A DNA stretch of 64,000 nucleotides, from positions 992,001 through 1,056,000 of the forward strand of contig QEYB01000921.1 in the NCBI GenBank assembly GCA_017562135.1. Reading direction: 5' to 3'. Both the position numbers and the translations under genes were made by a program. Every line of letters begins with the position of its first letter. The stretch's first letter is position 1. A model generated the notes under the pieces. It did not search any database. It had not been told where the DNA came from and saw only the letters and a list, made by a program, of their open reading frames with translations. This document shows, piece after piece, positions 35,968 to 47,696 of this stretch. The stretch comes from Dipylidium caninum. Lineage: Eukaryota > Platyhelminthes > Cestoda > Cyclophyllidea > Dipylidiidae.

Positions 35968-38448
35968 ATGTCTTACGGTAAGTTTAACCCTCCCTCTTCG
36001 CGACCACCGACTCCGCACGACTGTCGCCGCAACGACACTCATAAACGGGATGTCCTTAGGTGGGTATTTACTTGTCCTCCGACGACCACCAGCGCCACTT
36101 TCGGCTTTTCGCCTCTCTCCTACACCCAACAGTCATAATTATGTCTCTGATGGGCGTTGTATTGTTGACAGGACGACATCGTGTAGTCTACTTGAGGCAT
36201 GGTTTGCACTGTCACGAGGTCGAGTGAACACAAAGCGGTGTGACCAATGTGGTTGGAAAGCGATGTAGAGTCTCAACCTCACGTCATATCTCCTCGGAGA
36301 CGGTGAATGGCAGCTAGAGACAAGGCTTGAGTTGGCCGTTTCACCGACTATTCATTACAGCCGAAGAATGCGTGCGTGCCATGCGTCTAGGTTCCCGGGA
36401 AATTTGGGTCTTGGACCACTTCACCGGTTCACTTTCTTACAATGGCGCAACTGCAAAACCTCCTGACATCCCCTTCTTTCAATTACCTTTCAGATCCCTA
36501 TGGTGAGTGAGATTGTTTCCCTTTTCTCGAGTATTAGGCCACTTCTTTTGGGCTCCCCCGGGGTTGGGCAGGGGGGGGGCAACCCACTTCGCGGGCCAAT
36601 GCCGAGTCGGCGGGCGGAGTGGGTTTGCGGCGGGCAGGGAGTCGGGCTGTTCTGCCGTCTCCTCCCCGCCGAGTAGGGTCTTTGCCTCTGTCAGTCCCAG
36701 GCATACAGTAAAACGACGTCTTTCATCTGCCTCTTCTACCCTTTCTCCTTGGAATCCCCTCCAGTGAAAGGTAGCATCTCGCTCCTAACCGCTACCGGCT
36801 TGCATTAACTGGCACACTCGCGTCTTCTCTAACCACAATTGCCTTGTAGACTCTACAATTTTAAGACGGATTTTTTTCCGTATTTTAGGCTACGCGGCAG
36901 CCCAACTCATTCCGAATTTGTCACTCAGACGATATCAAGACAGTGCGTAACTAAGTTCACCCCTCAACGTTGTACCATGCCTTATTTTACAATGTTACCT
37001 CCGTTTTCTTTCACTTTTCCAGTTCTAGACGATCCTTTCAACGACTTCTCATGCAAGTCACCACTGCTTAATACTTCTTTACTTGTCCTGACTGCGTAAC
37101 GCCCTCAGACAAAAGTTACTGGGACTCGGCTCTCTTGACTTAGGTCTCGCTCTGAAGAAGTACATGAGGAAGAAGAAGAAGGAGCCCACGAAGAAGGGTG
37201 AGTGTTGGCTTACCGCTTGGTCGTAGGAGGGCGGGTGATCGATGTGGTAAAGACGCCAGAAGAGCTAACTTTTAACCCTGAACAATTTCAATTACAGACG
37301 ACTGCGGTTCCTGTTGCCGATGCTGCTGCAAATGCGATTGTCACAGGAAGTCCACCAGTTGTCCCTCTTCCACATCCAAGTCTAGTTCAAGTTGCACGTG
37401 TTCCTGTAAGTCGTCATCCTCCTCTTCATCATCCTCCTCCTCCTCCTCGAGTTCATCAACGTCCAGCTGCTCGTGCTCCTGCTCGTGCACTTTCACTTTC
37501 CACCTCGTCGTCCTCGTCTTCGTCATCTGCGGCTAACCTCTGCACCTGTTGTAAACGCGACAAATCGAGAGACCGAAAGTGTTGTAAGTGGAGGAGGTTA
37601 AATACTTCATTACCTGAAATCTTCACCTGTTGTTTACACAGTAGGCCACTTAGAGGCCAGAGTTTAATGTTCGCCACTGAACCAAATCGCGAGAACTGCC
37701 CTAAGCATTCTGTTCATCTTCTTCCTTTAGCTGACAAAGGTGAGTTAACGACACACAGAATACATTTGTGTCTTGACACTGACAATGTCAATTATAACGC
37801 TTTTCCCACCTCATTTGAGCTTCTGGCTGCCCATTTCCAACAGAGATTTGCATCAATGCGATCAAAAACTACGATTAGCTCGATCCACGGCGATTTTTTT
37901 TGGTATGGAAAAGGGAAGTTTGGATAGGACCTGAGGTTGCTGGACATGACATCCAAAGTCTCTTTGCCATCTGTTATAACTCCACGCAGTGACGAAATCG
38001 GCTGCGGTCTTCCCTGTAGCAGTCGACTCGGCTGGAGAAACAGACGAAGTTAACATTGAATGCTTTCCGTGACGCCATGTCCCGCTCCAGAGACTTCAGG
38101 GGAATAGCATATTTCTTACTCTAACTTCGCAGCTTCATAATATACGCATATGACCTACTTTAGCATATCACACAACAAATGTTTCTTTGATTTATCTCCA
38201 TAACACCGAGACGCACCTCCCAAGTGCGGGGCTAGGGTCGACAGACTATGGCTTCCCTCTCTTATTTGCATTTGCAGATAAAAAGGTGAAGGTTGAGGAC
38301 TGCCACGATACCAAACGTAAAGGTAGAAAACACTTTTGGCTAACAGGGTTAAATTGCGTCTGGAAATGGCGACACTGAATGTGTGTGATTGTGTCCCCTT
38401 CCCATTGTAGATTCGCGCAGGAAACGATCATGCAGCAAGAGGCGATAA
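35968..38448 (+). CDS. Micro-exon gene B: Cys/Ser-rich basic protein
   Basis: Exons: 35968-35977 (ATG plus 7 nt), 36494-36502 (9 nt), 37144-37197, 37298-37583, 37731-37739 (9 nt), 38278-38322 and 38411-38448 (TAA 38446-38448), about 150 aa. All junctions are phase 1. The product runs MSY-DPY-GLALKKYMRKKKKEPTKK, then a Cys-dense block (DDCGSCCRCCCKCDCHRK), a Ser run with CSCSC repeats, LCTCCKRDKSRDRKC, and a basic tail (DSRRKRSCSKRR). The 286-nt exon is one base over a multiple of three; one extra T near 37497-37502 explains it, since the frame on each side is clearly coding. Disulfide cross-linking or metal binding is possible but unproven. No signal peptide is visible, and the family is unknown. 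Confidence 0.68.
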
Positions 38449-40028
38449 GGTGGGTCGCTAACACCACTTCGTCCCTGCGCACCTCTATGTTGCCACATAC
38501 ACGGTCGCTGCACATCCATAGTTGATAGACGGGCAAGTGGATGTGTAGTAGAACCGAATTCCCCTCTGCCCTCCTCAGCCCACGCCCCATTGACACTTAG
38601 AGCGCGGCGTGATTGTATACATCTCGGGCACTCTAGCACAGTCGGTGTTTAGTGCTGCTAGACTGAGAAGTACCTCGTCTTTCCTGTTACAGGTGCTTGT
38701 CGTTTGTGAAGCCTGAGGAACCGTCATGCCACTGGAGTCACCGCTTCTTTCGACTTAAGACATCCTCCTAACCATACCGCCCACAAATGTTTCCTTATCT
38801 CTCCCAATGTGTTGGCGTTTGTTAATGAAATTAATACAACATGTGTTATGTTTCGAGCAAGCATGCATGTGTGGGTTACGCGAATTTTTCATAATTTTCG
38901 CGTACATTTGCCTTAAATGATGCTACTGTACGCTTTTAAGTAGTCAGTACGGCAACATGCGTGGTCCAAGTACACAACACGAAGAAATGGGCTGAGGACC
39001 AATTAAATGGGATTTTAAACAAAATCGTCCAACCCGAATCCAGAATTCTTTGTAACGCAATTAGTGTCGCACTTGGACAAACTTGCATCTACTTTTAGTT
39101 ATTCCATGTCACAATCGGGGAAAATTTCCCCCATTTGTCTTGGTTGGCGAACGTTGCAACAGCATTGTCACTCGTATACACGTTAGCCCCTCGAGAAGTG
39201 GGACGGCGGGTTTCCGTTCGAGTCTGGGGACTAAGCAACAATTTAGTAGTTAAAAACTAATTTAGGAATGCAATTAAAGTGTATAGTACTAGGAAAAGGG
39301 ACTGACTTATGTGGGATAGAATAAACTCCCCTCGCCTCATTTGTATGACTACTGGCAATGCATACAAGTAAAATAACTGAGAGTGAAACCTATATATATC
39401 ACCTAAAGCTACCGAAAAATACTGTGCTTGCTGCCTGGGGGCTGTCACGACCACTCGGTGGTCTTCTTTCACCGGGGTCTCGCCGATTTAGGCTGTCATT
39501 TGCCATCAGTCTGTATCGTCACCGGGTCGTAGACATTCATTCGCGTTAGGACAGTGCGAAGAACTGTAGACAACACATTGCGGAGGAGACATGTTGGCAT
39601 TTGCCGAAAACGACGTGCATTCTACCCAAACTGGGAGTTGAGAGAGTGTCAGGAGGAAGCGAAGCAAGTTGTTGAGCGTGGCCGCGTCTACCAGTTGACA
39701 CTGCGCCACTGACAGCACACGAGGACAAACCCGCGCCTGCAGTTAGTAGCGTGTGTGCTTAGCCAAACTACCATGCGCCTGCCACACGTCAGGAACACGA
39801 GAATGTGACGTGTCTGTGGCAGCGGGGCACAATCGTTAATTGGCGTGGGGGAGCGAAGTGTGGTGTCTTTCGAGCCGCACACACACACTGCCACTGACAC
39901 AGTCACAAACACACGCACACACACACACCCGCTCACACGAACCTACACATTGAAGAGGTTTGCCGGGGTGAAGTACTCAACTCCGACTCACGAAGCGTCA
40001 CTTGTGCTTTCCTCGCGGCGCAGACAAC
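38449..40028. other. Intergenic between genes B and C
   Basis: AT-rich in the left half. A CA/CACA-rich stretch occurs at about 39881-39930, just before gene C, in what is probably its promoter region. No coding stretch is supported. Confidence 0.4.
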
Positions 40029-43000
40029 ATGGCATCCGGTGGAGTAGGTGAGTTCTCCTACACCCCGCATCCCTTGAAACAACATCTTCACGGGGTGGTG
40101 GAGGAGGGTGGAGGGTTAATCGCCTCCCCCCTCTCCGCGTAATTGAGACGTTGTATGCGCAGGTGAAAGGACTCTCATGAGAATCTCCCACCTCCTCTGA
40201 GTCTTCTTACCCCATGAGACTGTTGTTTAACTCTGCGATACACACGCTCTCTTATTGCCTTAGTGATTATATACCACAGGTGGTATGTCCAAAAAATTCT
40301 TCTCTTGAACTACGAGAACACATGGAGACTCTCTTTACTGACCACCTTCCAGTCTGCTTAACAGACTCACGCAGGTCAGGCAAAACCTTTCACGGGAATG
40401 ACCAAAAGAGATTGAACAATTAAGGAAGGAAATTGCGAAGATGGAAAAATTATCTCGAGACATATTTTGAGACGTCACCCCAACAATGTTTTGGTGGTTT
40501 TAGGTAACTTCAGCGGCCTGGTCCCGAGACGGCCCCTCTACATCAATGCTGACGGTAATTTCTCACTCCCAATTCATTTTCCCCTTATTTCTCTTCCTTC
40601 TTCACACTGAGCGACTAGTGAAAAACATCCTCGATGTTGACAAGACGCCGATGACTCACGGCGCTTCAGCCTCGTCTACGCCCTTGCTGGAAACGTCGTC
40701 ATTGTTGGCAGGCAGATGCCCTCGCCATGGCGTCACACCTGAGTGACGCCATCCTCGAGAGCGTAAAGCGGAGTCATGGCGCCTGGGTGACGTGTGATCG
40801 AGTTGGGGCTGAATGCTCGACACCACGAGGCCCTGAAGCCTCTCGGCGCCAGCCGGCCAAGTGCTGGCTGGTGGGACTGGACGGGGGGAGGCCAAAGACA
40901 GTTGACAAATAGGCCTGCACTCAGGGCTGCTTCCCTTTTTAGAAATCGACATTGACAGATCAAGTGCGTCAGCCACTTTCTCGTGTGAATGAGAACCGCT
41001 TTCGCTAATTGAATAAATCGCCTATCCCTTTGGTTTTACGCTAACCCTAAATGTAATTCGAGTGAGCCATCAAGTCTCGACTAATCCACGCCTCATGCGC
41101 TGTTGGCTGGTGCCGGTCAGGACGGCGTAAACTCCTCCTATTTACTTTTTCAGTACTCATGGTGAGACGGGACAAACACGGTAGGCGAGTGTCCTCTTAC
41201 CGCTGAGTAAATGTGTCCAGAGGCAGGTTCACACGGGGACGTATTTCTTCTCGTCATCAGGTCATCCAGTGACCCGTGCGGAGCCAAGCACCAAAAGTGG
41301 TAAAACTCACTACTCCCGACCGGTTCCGGCATATCCGCGGCACTATCAGGATCCAACTAAACGGAAGGCCTCTCTGGACTCGGGGAGTTCATCACGATCC
41401 TCCAGTTCCTCGCTCTCTACCGACTCCTCGCTGAGATCGGCCGAACCCTCACCGAGGCGTTGGGGCTACTCGGTGCCACGTGGTCACCTGACGCCACCGA
41501 GAATTACCTCGTCAAACTACAGCATCGACCGAATGCTCGCCAGCAATCCCTACTTCCAGTCGGGGCGCTTGGAGGACTATCGTAAGTGCCTCCTCCTCCC
41601 TCCGAGGGGTTAATTTTCCCTTAAATGGTGTGAACACTTCGCCTCACGGCGTCCTCATCCCTCAGCTAAGATGTTGAAATGTCGTCAGCCCATGGTGATG
41701 AGTGGCACCCTCTCTCTGTGGGAATATGGGCGTAGCAGTAAACCACTCTTTTTTGTCTTGCAGGTAAGAAGGAGCTACGTCACGCAGAGAGAAATATAAA
41801 CGGTAAGGGACTCCACTCTACTCCGCTTCGGTCCGATACTTTTGGTAATTTTACAAGTTCTTCCTTCCCTCCAGGTGAACCCGTCTATTATGGCCAGCCA
41901 CCGCGACAGCTACCGCGACCAACCAACACTAAAAAAGGTTGTTCATTTTCCCTTAGCTTTGCTCTGAGTGGACGAGTAAGTAGTCTTCCAGCCTGTGTCA
42001 CCATGGAGGAAAAGAAGTCTCTTCAGCAGGCTGTTTGGAGGCATTTTTAAAGTTGTATCAGGCGGCGCAACACCTGTTTGGAGCTCCCTCGGTCTGGGAT
42101 CTTGCATTCACCAAAAATGTGGTCCATTACGGTCCCAACGTGGGCTGGGGAAAGCACTGAGTATGAACACTTTCACCATGTTTCTCAACCACTCTAAGCA
42201 ATGGGTGCGGGAAATAAGAGAAAAAAATTATCTCGTATGAGAGACTTAAAAGTGCCACATTATCCTATCTTGTGTGGAAAAATGATGCCTCGCCCCCGCG
42301 ACCCACACAATGGTACTCCTAATTTCGTGTTCTCTATTGACGTCAGCCACGTCGTCCTCGAAGAAGGCGTCAGGTAAGTTGAAGCCTTTTAAAGATTATT
42401 TTGCCATGACAAAGTGATGACGGTGCATGCGTCCGTTTCAGAGTCAAGCCGGACCGGAGGCAAGAAGACGACAAAGAAGATGAAGAAGAAGAAACACCAT
42501 AAGCACCACAGAGGTAAGCTAAAATCGACATATTTCTCGGTTCAGTGACGCATCTTGTAGACATTTTTTGCATTTTGGTCGGATGCTACTTTAATAAATA
42601 AGTAGCACTGACGCCGCACAGATGGTCCTATTGTACGCTTTCCCTTGGTAACAGCGGTTAGAGAGCGGAAAAAATGAAGATTTTGGACATGTAGAGTTGC
42701 TGAGGTGAATGACGATGTTAATTTCAAAATGCTACGGGGGATGTCGTCTTAACGATTTTAATCCCGAACAATTGGGTTTTATAGACGCCTCCACCTCCTC
42801 CTCCTCGTCATTATCATCATCATCTTCTTCCTCCTCCTCGTCGTCGTCATCATCATCGTCTCGGTCTTGCTCCCCTTCCTCCTCCTCATCATCCTCGTCA
42901 TCATCGAGTTCTACCTCCTCATCGAGTGCAAGAAGGAAGCCCACACGGAAACACACCAAGTCACACGGTACGCAAAACATTTCACCCCTCCTGTCCGTGT

Positions 43001-46000
43001 GTATCAGCTGGCGTTAGGAAACATGATGTGACGGCCTGCCCACATGGTCGTAAAACGCCTTCGTGGGAAGTGACAATCGTGAGAAAGGGAAACAGGAATG
43101 GATTCGCCTTCAGCCAGTGAAAATCCGAGATGACATGGTGTCTCGTACGCCACGCATCGTCAGGTGGCTTCCCGGCATCGATGCGGCCACCATTCCAACC
43201 GACCGTCGATGAAGCGATTTAGCGGGGATGAGGCCAACTTTGGGGACCCCAGGGCGGGATGACGATTTTCCTGAAAGTAAACAGCTCCATTCACCAAACA
43301 CTTCTTTTAGGTCGAGGCGATCGTCATCGAGGCCGTTCTTGCCACGTCAACGGGAGGCGGAAACACTTTAACCGAAAGCACAGCAACTGGGAGACCTCCA
43401 GGGATGGAATTCGCTATGAAGGTGGAAATTGTGAGTCAGAGAGTCGTATATCATAGCAATTAGTTAACCGCAACGAACCCATTTCCCTCCAAATAGAAAT
43501 CGTGACCCCCTCGAAAGACAAGAACAGTAAGTTGGTTGTCGTGAGGGCGGCGAACGCCCCACCCCCTCGCTTCCCCGTGTCCCTAACACGATGGTCTGTC
43601 TAACCTCTCCCAAAATACCCTCTTTGTCTGCCATAACCGAAACAAACTCCTTAACCCTTTGAGCATTCAACTGGGGGAGGGGGGAGGGGATTGTGACGGC
43701 GCCCTGTCCGCATAGCGTCTGGATTATTTGTTACCGGCAGCAGTGCGAAGATCCTAATACCTAACCAATGACAATTTCCACCTTCTGACCTCTGAGACCA
43801 GGCATTTTTCTCCACCTCCCATGCTTGTCCCGTACACATCAGATTAACTTTGACACGAGTCGAGTTTGGTTTGAGGCAGTTGGAGTTCCGTAGTGTGGCG
43901 GGGATTGTGACTGCGCCCGAATGCCGCTAGGTGGTATGCAAAGAGTCTTCAACGACTCTCCACCAGGCTTAAGGAGTCCACGAGTTTTTCAGTTCATTGT
44001 AAGATGCCGACTTTTTGCCATGGGAATCATTACGTGGCTCAGTACACATCGTCTTCTCGAGTGTCTTTCCTTAATTCCTATGATCTTCTATCCACCCAGA
44101 TGAAGAAGGTTACTCGCCCTCGGTGCGATCAACCGACTACATACACCAACACACTGAACATCTCGGTAAGTGTTTCATCCTACCGTCCCATTCATTGAGA
44201 GCTGACAAGAGTGCACAATTTACTTCCCTCTTCCCACCGATTCCACAGACGACAGGTATAATATCGTGTGCAGAAAATGTGAGTTCTCTGACTCTTCTCC
44301 TCGTCGCTTCACCCTCCGCCTTCGCTAAGTGCGCTCGCTCTTCGACGTGTGTCTGTTCTATGTGTGTGTTTGCGTGTGTACTTTGCTTGTTTCAGTGCAC
44401 ATCGGCAATATGTTGTGTGCGGGAGGCTTGTCGTGGTAGAAAATAACATATAGCAGAGTACTTTTATCACTTTTAATACTGACACATGCCAAATTTTCTA
44501 CTGCTCCCCGATAGGCGGAAGAAACGCGTCGCCAGGAACAGATTCAGGTAATTCTGCTCGTCTGACAGTCTTGGTAAGAGACGATCTGACTCTTTTCCCT
44601 CCCGTCTCGCCTCGCCCCAGCCCAATCCGTTCCTTTCCCGCCTTGACTATTCCAAGGCAGTGCGGCCGGGGTGAAGTAATGTGTAGAAAGTGTGTGCAAA
44701 CGTTTTGTCGGTTAGTACGAGTGGGGATATGCGGGCCGGCGACATCGACACCCATTTTGACAAGTTGTATTTTTCTTCTTACCACCTCGCGGGTTTAAAA
44801 CTTCCGCACACTTGTAATGATGGAGGATGTAGAAAAGTGGCGTCAGTTAATTTTGTAATAGCCTCGGATCGGAGAGAGGAGAGGCGGGGTGCCGGTACCG
44901 GCAGGAGAGGCAAGGCAGTTTAGTGGATGAAGCGACGAAAGGCCTGCGAGAGCCTCACCTGCCCCCCAGTCCCACCATTCACGCTCTACGGAGACTCAGT
45001 CGACCCATTTCGCTCGCATATTCCTCGTCTCCTCCGTAAATACAGTCCCACTTCCCACTTTAAAACTGTGTTTCTCTTGTGCCAGCGAACGGAATGTCGA
45101 GTAGGCCGGTGCAGATCGGTAAGTCCACATCAACTTTAAGTGCCACTGTCGCCGACGTGTGGATCTGACAGTCCTCCGTTTACAGGTTGGTCCAACGATG
45201 GCGCAAAATCAAGACCAAGTAACGTTTTTTGTGCTCTTACCGCCTCTCCTTACCCTGTCCACCCGCTATCGCGTCTCCTCCATTCTCTTCTCCACTTTCG
45301 CATTACATTAACTTCCATGTGCCAACCGCACACGTGTCACTTGCGTTGAGAGTGCCTGTCCGAGGTGTGTCTGACAACGCAGGCAAGTGTCTTCACACCT
45401 CTAGTTTGCTTCCGCCGCGCCTTCTTCTTTGTCCACGGAGCAAACAATTAGAGCCGATTTTTTCCTTAAAGTTTTCATCTGCCAGATGTTACACCTCCCT
45501 GAGTTAGGACCTGCCCTACTGTCTGCTTCAGCCCGACACTTCCACTGCTATCGCTTCATTGAGGCGTCCTCCTACCTTTCATGAGACTGTCACTGAGTCG
45601 TTAGACACTTTCTACTCAGATCCTCCAAGTTCGGCCACTCGGTTGCATGGAAAGTGGATCGGCTACGTTAGTTTGGCGTAGTGTAGACGTCCTTAACGCC
45701 GTCTGCGGCAATTTGTGAAAGTCTTCTCTCAACAGTCACTAACATCTTGGGGAAAAGAGGCCGTAGAAGAACCCACCTTTCCCTCTCCTCTCCTCTGTCA
45801 TGAGGGGAATGGTTAAGTAACGTCGGTGGAAGACTCCACCACCGCCGTAATCTCGTCAGGTGGAGTGGGTGTGGTAGTGAACGTCAGACGCCTAACATTT
45901 CTGCTACCCTGATTTGTGCAGAAGTTAGAGTTCAGGTACGTCCTCGCCTTGGTGCCTGCGCTTGGCTAACCGACTTTACAAATCCGCAAAATTACCGCGC

Positions 46001-46117
46001 TAATTTGCACTTCTAATGGGGACACCCGGGGAGAGAGGCGGAATGCTCGAGTTTCAAATAACCCTCCACGCCCCTTCACTTGATTGTCTTTTAGATTCAA
46101 GGCGACTGAGACCCTAA
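40029..46117 (+). CDS. Micro-exon gene C: poly-Ser and Lys/His-rich protein
   Basis: Exons: 40029-40047, 40504-40554, 40943-40963, 41154-41161, 41261-41581, 41764-41802, 41875-41937, 42347-42373, 42442-42513, 42785-42967, 43311-43421, 43497-43526, 44100-44165, 44249-44278, 44515-44547, 45086-45118, 45186-45218, 45922-45935 and 46095-46117 (TAA 46115-46117), about 390 aa. Junctions are phase 1; the 8-nt and 14-nt exons are each one base short and are the weakest calls. It starts MASGGVGNFSGLVPRRPLY. Later blocks are a Ser/Arg/Pro-rich exon ending NPYFQSGRLEDY, a Lys/His block (KKMKKKKHHKHHR), an exon of almost only Ser followed by ARRKPTRKHTKSH, and GRGDRHRGRSCHVNGRRKH. The donor at 43422 was chosen because the next possible one creates a stop. 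The tail DSRRLRP resembles gene B's. No known domain. Confidence 0.68.
42785..42967 (+). repeat. Ser-codon (TCN) low-complexity tract inside gene C
   Basis: A 183-nt exon made mostly of TCC, TCA, TCG and TCT codons mixed irregularly, encoding long Ser runs. The mixture of synonymous codons suggests selection for Ser rather than simple slippage of one trinucleotide. The minus strand shows a spurious Asp/Glu-rich frame. Confidence 0.7.
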
Positions 46118-47696
46118 TAGTGTGGCCTAGAAGACCGCATTTTTGCGTGAACTCGACAAGCTCCCTTGACTCCGTGACTTCGTTCCCTGCTTCCCGCCTT
46201 CCATTTACATGTTGCCTTAAATTATCCCCTGCTACACAGCCTCCGTGTTGTGGTAAAAGGTTTGCTCGACACCTCGTCTTACAAAGAGGATGGGCCGTAA
46301 TTCGTTTGGTGGAGAGGGAGTTCATAAAGTGGAATTACCGCAACAAGGTCGGGGCCGCCCTGGCTAGACGCAGGAGTTCACACAGCAATTCCGGTGCAAT
46401 TAGATTACTTAGTTCTGAAGAGAGTCGAAACATTCGGAAGACAAGTATGAGATGGTGGGGTAACACACTCGAATGGATGAGTTGGTCGAGACAGTGGAAT
46501 GGCCAATGCGGTGCCTGTGAAGGTCTCAAGGTCTTCGGTTGCGACTGGAGTATCCTCATTGGTGGATTGAGCGCTGACCTCCACGCGAGTGTCCCCATGT
46601 GGAAAAGTAGAAATAAAAAGGTAGGGGAGAATATTAGTGGAAGCCGGCCATTCCCATCATCTGCCGGTGGCTGAAAGGATGTTAAAGACATCTGGTGGAA
46701 CACCCCTGACTTGGACCACAAGAGACGAAGTCGAGTAGCCACTGAGTGGTCGCGGCTACGACTTGCACGCCTGGATGTTGATTCGTTGAATCAATCGTCT
46801 GTGACGTTCCCAGGGAAGCCCGAGTTTCCACACTACCTGCCGGCAGAGGCGTGTTGGCCTGGCTGTGCCAGGCATGTTTTTAGGCGGCCAGCAGCTCTGA
46901 CAGTCGCGAATTTGACGCGCGGAGTGGCGCAATTTCTCACATCCAAGGACGGGAAGAGAGAGAGCATAGCTGTTTACCATCTCGGAAGCCCGAAGTGTTT
47001 TCAGTGGCCCAATGTTGATTGAAGGTGCATCATTCACCCACTACCTACTTTTACTCCTTCGGCGTATCCTTCGTCCGTCGTCAGAGGCGGGAGTCTTTTG
47101 ATTTTGTGGGTTTTAAGACTCTGAGCACGAAACAAGCTAACCAACCGAGAGGATGAGTTCGACAATTTACTTTTCTCCAAAGGGCTATTTACTCGCCTCC
47201 CCTCGTGCTCGGACGGTTGAAGACATAAACATCTCCTGGGTTGTCGCGCAACTTGACAGAGTTGGAAGGGCCAGGCGGAGAGGCAGAGAAGTAGCGACAG
47301 CAGATGATCAACGAGGAAACTGGAGCCGAACAAACTGTTCCTCATTTTCGCAATAAATAAAAAGTTTGTGTTTCTGTAAATCCGGGAGTCAGATACTGCT
47401 CCCGTATCCGATTGGTGGACGTGTCCCCTGAGCCTCCGCGGGCTTCCACACGGAGATTCAAAATCTCCTTCGAGGAGATACGGCTGAGCGAGGAGGCATT
47501 CATTGGCTGTAGCCTTCGAGTGATGTGAGACGTTCGTCAGTGGAGGAGCCAGTTCCACTAATTATCCTCCACCGTGGCAATTAGCAGGAGCATTCACTAG
47601 CCGCCGCGCCGACCTACTCTTCTCCAATTAGCGGGTATAAGGCACGGGCTCCACGAGGCCGGTAGCCAGTGCGCCAGGCGTGGTGGGTGAAAGAAC
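46118..47696. other. Intergenic / gene C 3' region
   Basis: An open frame of 196 codons (46084-46674, plus) overlaps the gene C terminal exon but has no splice support or family and is treated as chance. A poly(A) signal is present at 47352-47357. Gene D's promoter should be in the last few hundred bases. Confidence 0.4.
47352..47357 (+). promoter_or_regulatory. Polyadenylation signal AATAAA between genes C and D
   Basis: AATAAATAAAAAG context on the plus strand, 1.2 kb after the inferred gene C stop and 340 bases before the gene D start. It supports separating C and D, although the resulting 3'UTR would be long. Confidence 0.4.

Noticed and set aside
37341..37526. Minus-strand Glu/Asp-rich frame
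   Set aside because: Antisense shadow of the Ser/Cys exon of gene B.
37202..37927. 241-codon plus-strand open frame
   Set aside because: It runs through introns of gene B and uses the coding frame only in the last third of one exon; the Cys/Ser-rich frame with phase-1 splice sites explains the region better.
42732..42980. Minus-strand frame rich in Asp and Glu
   Set aside because: It is the antisense of the Ser-rich exon of gene C; the plus strand has matching splice sites and phase, the minus strand does not.
46084..46674. 196-codon plus-strand open frame
   Set aside because: Starts just before the gene C terminal exon acceptor, has no family resemblance and reads in a different frame from that exon.
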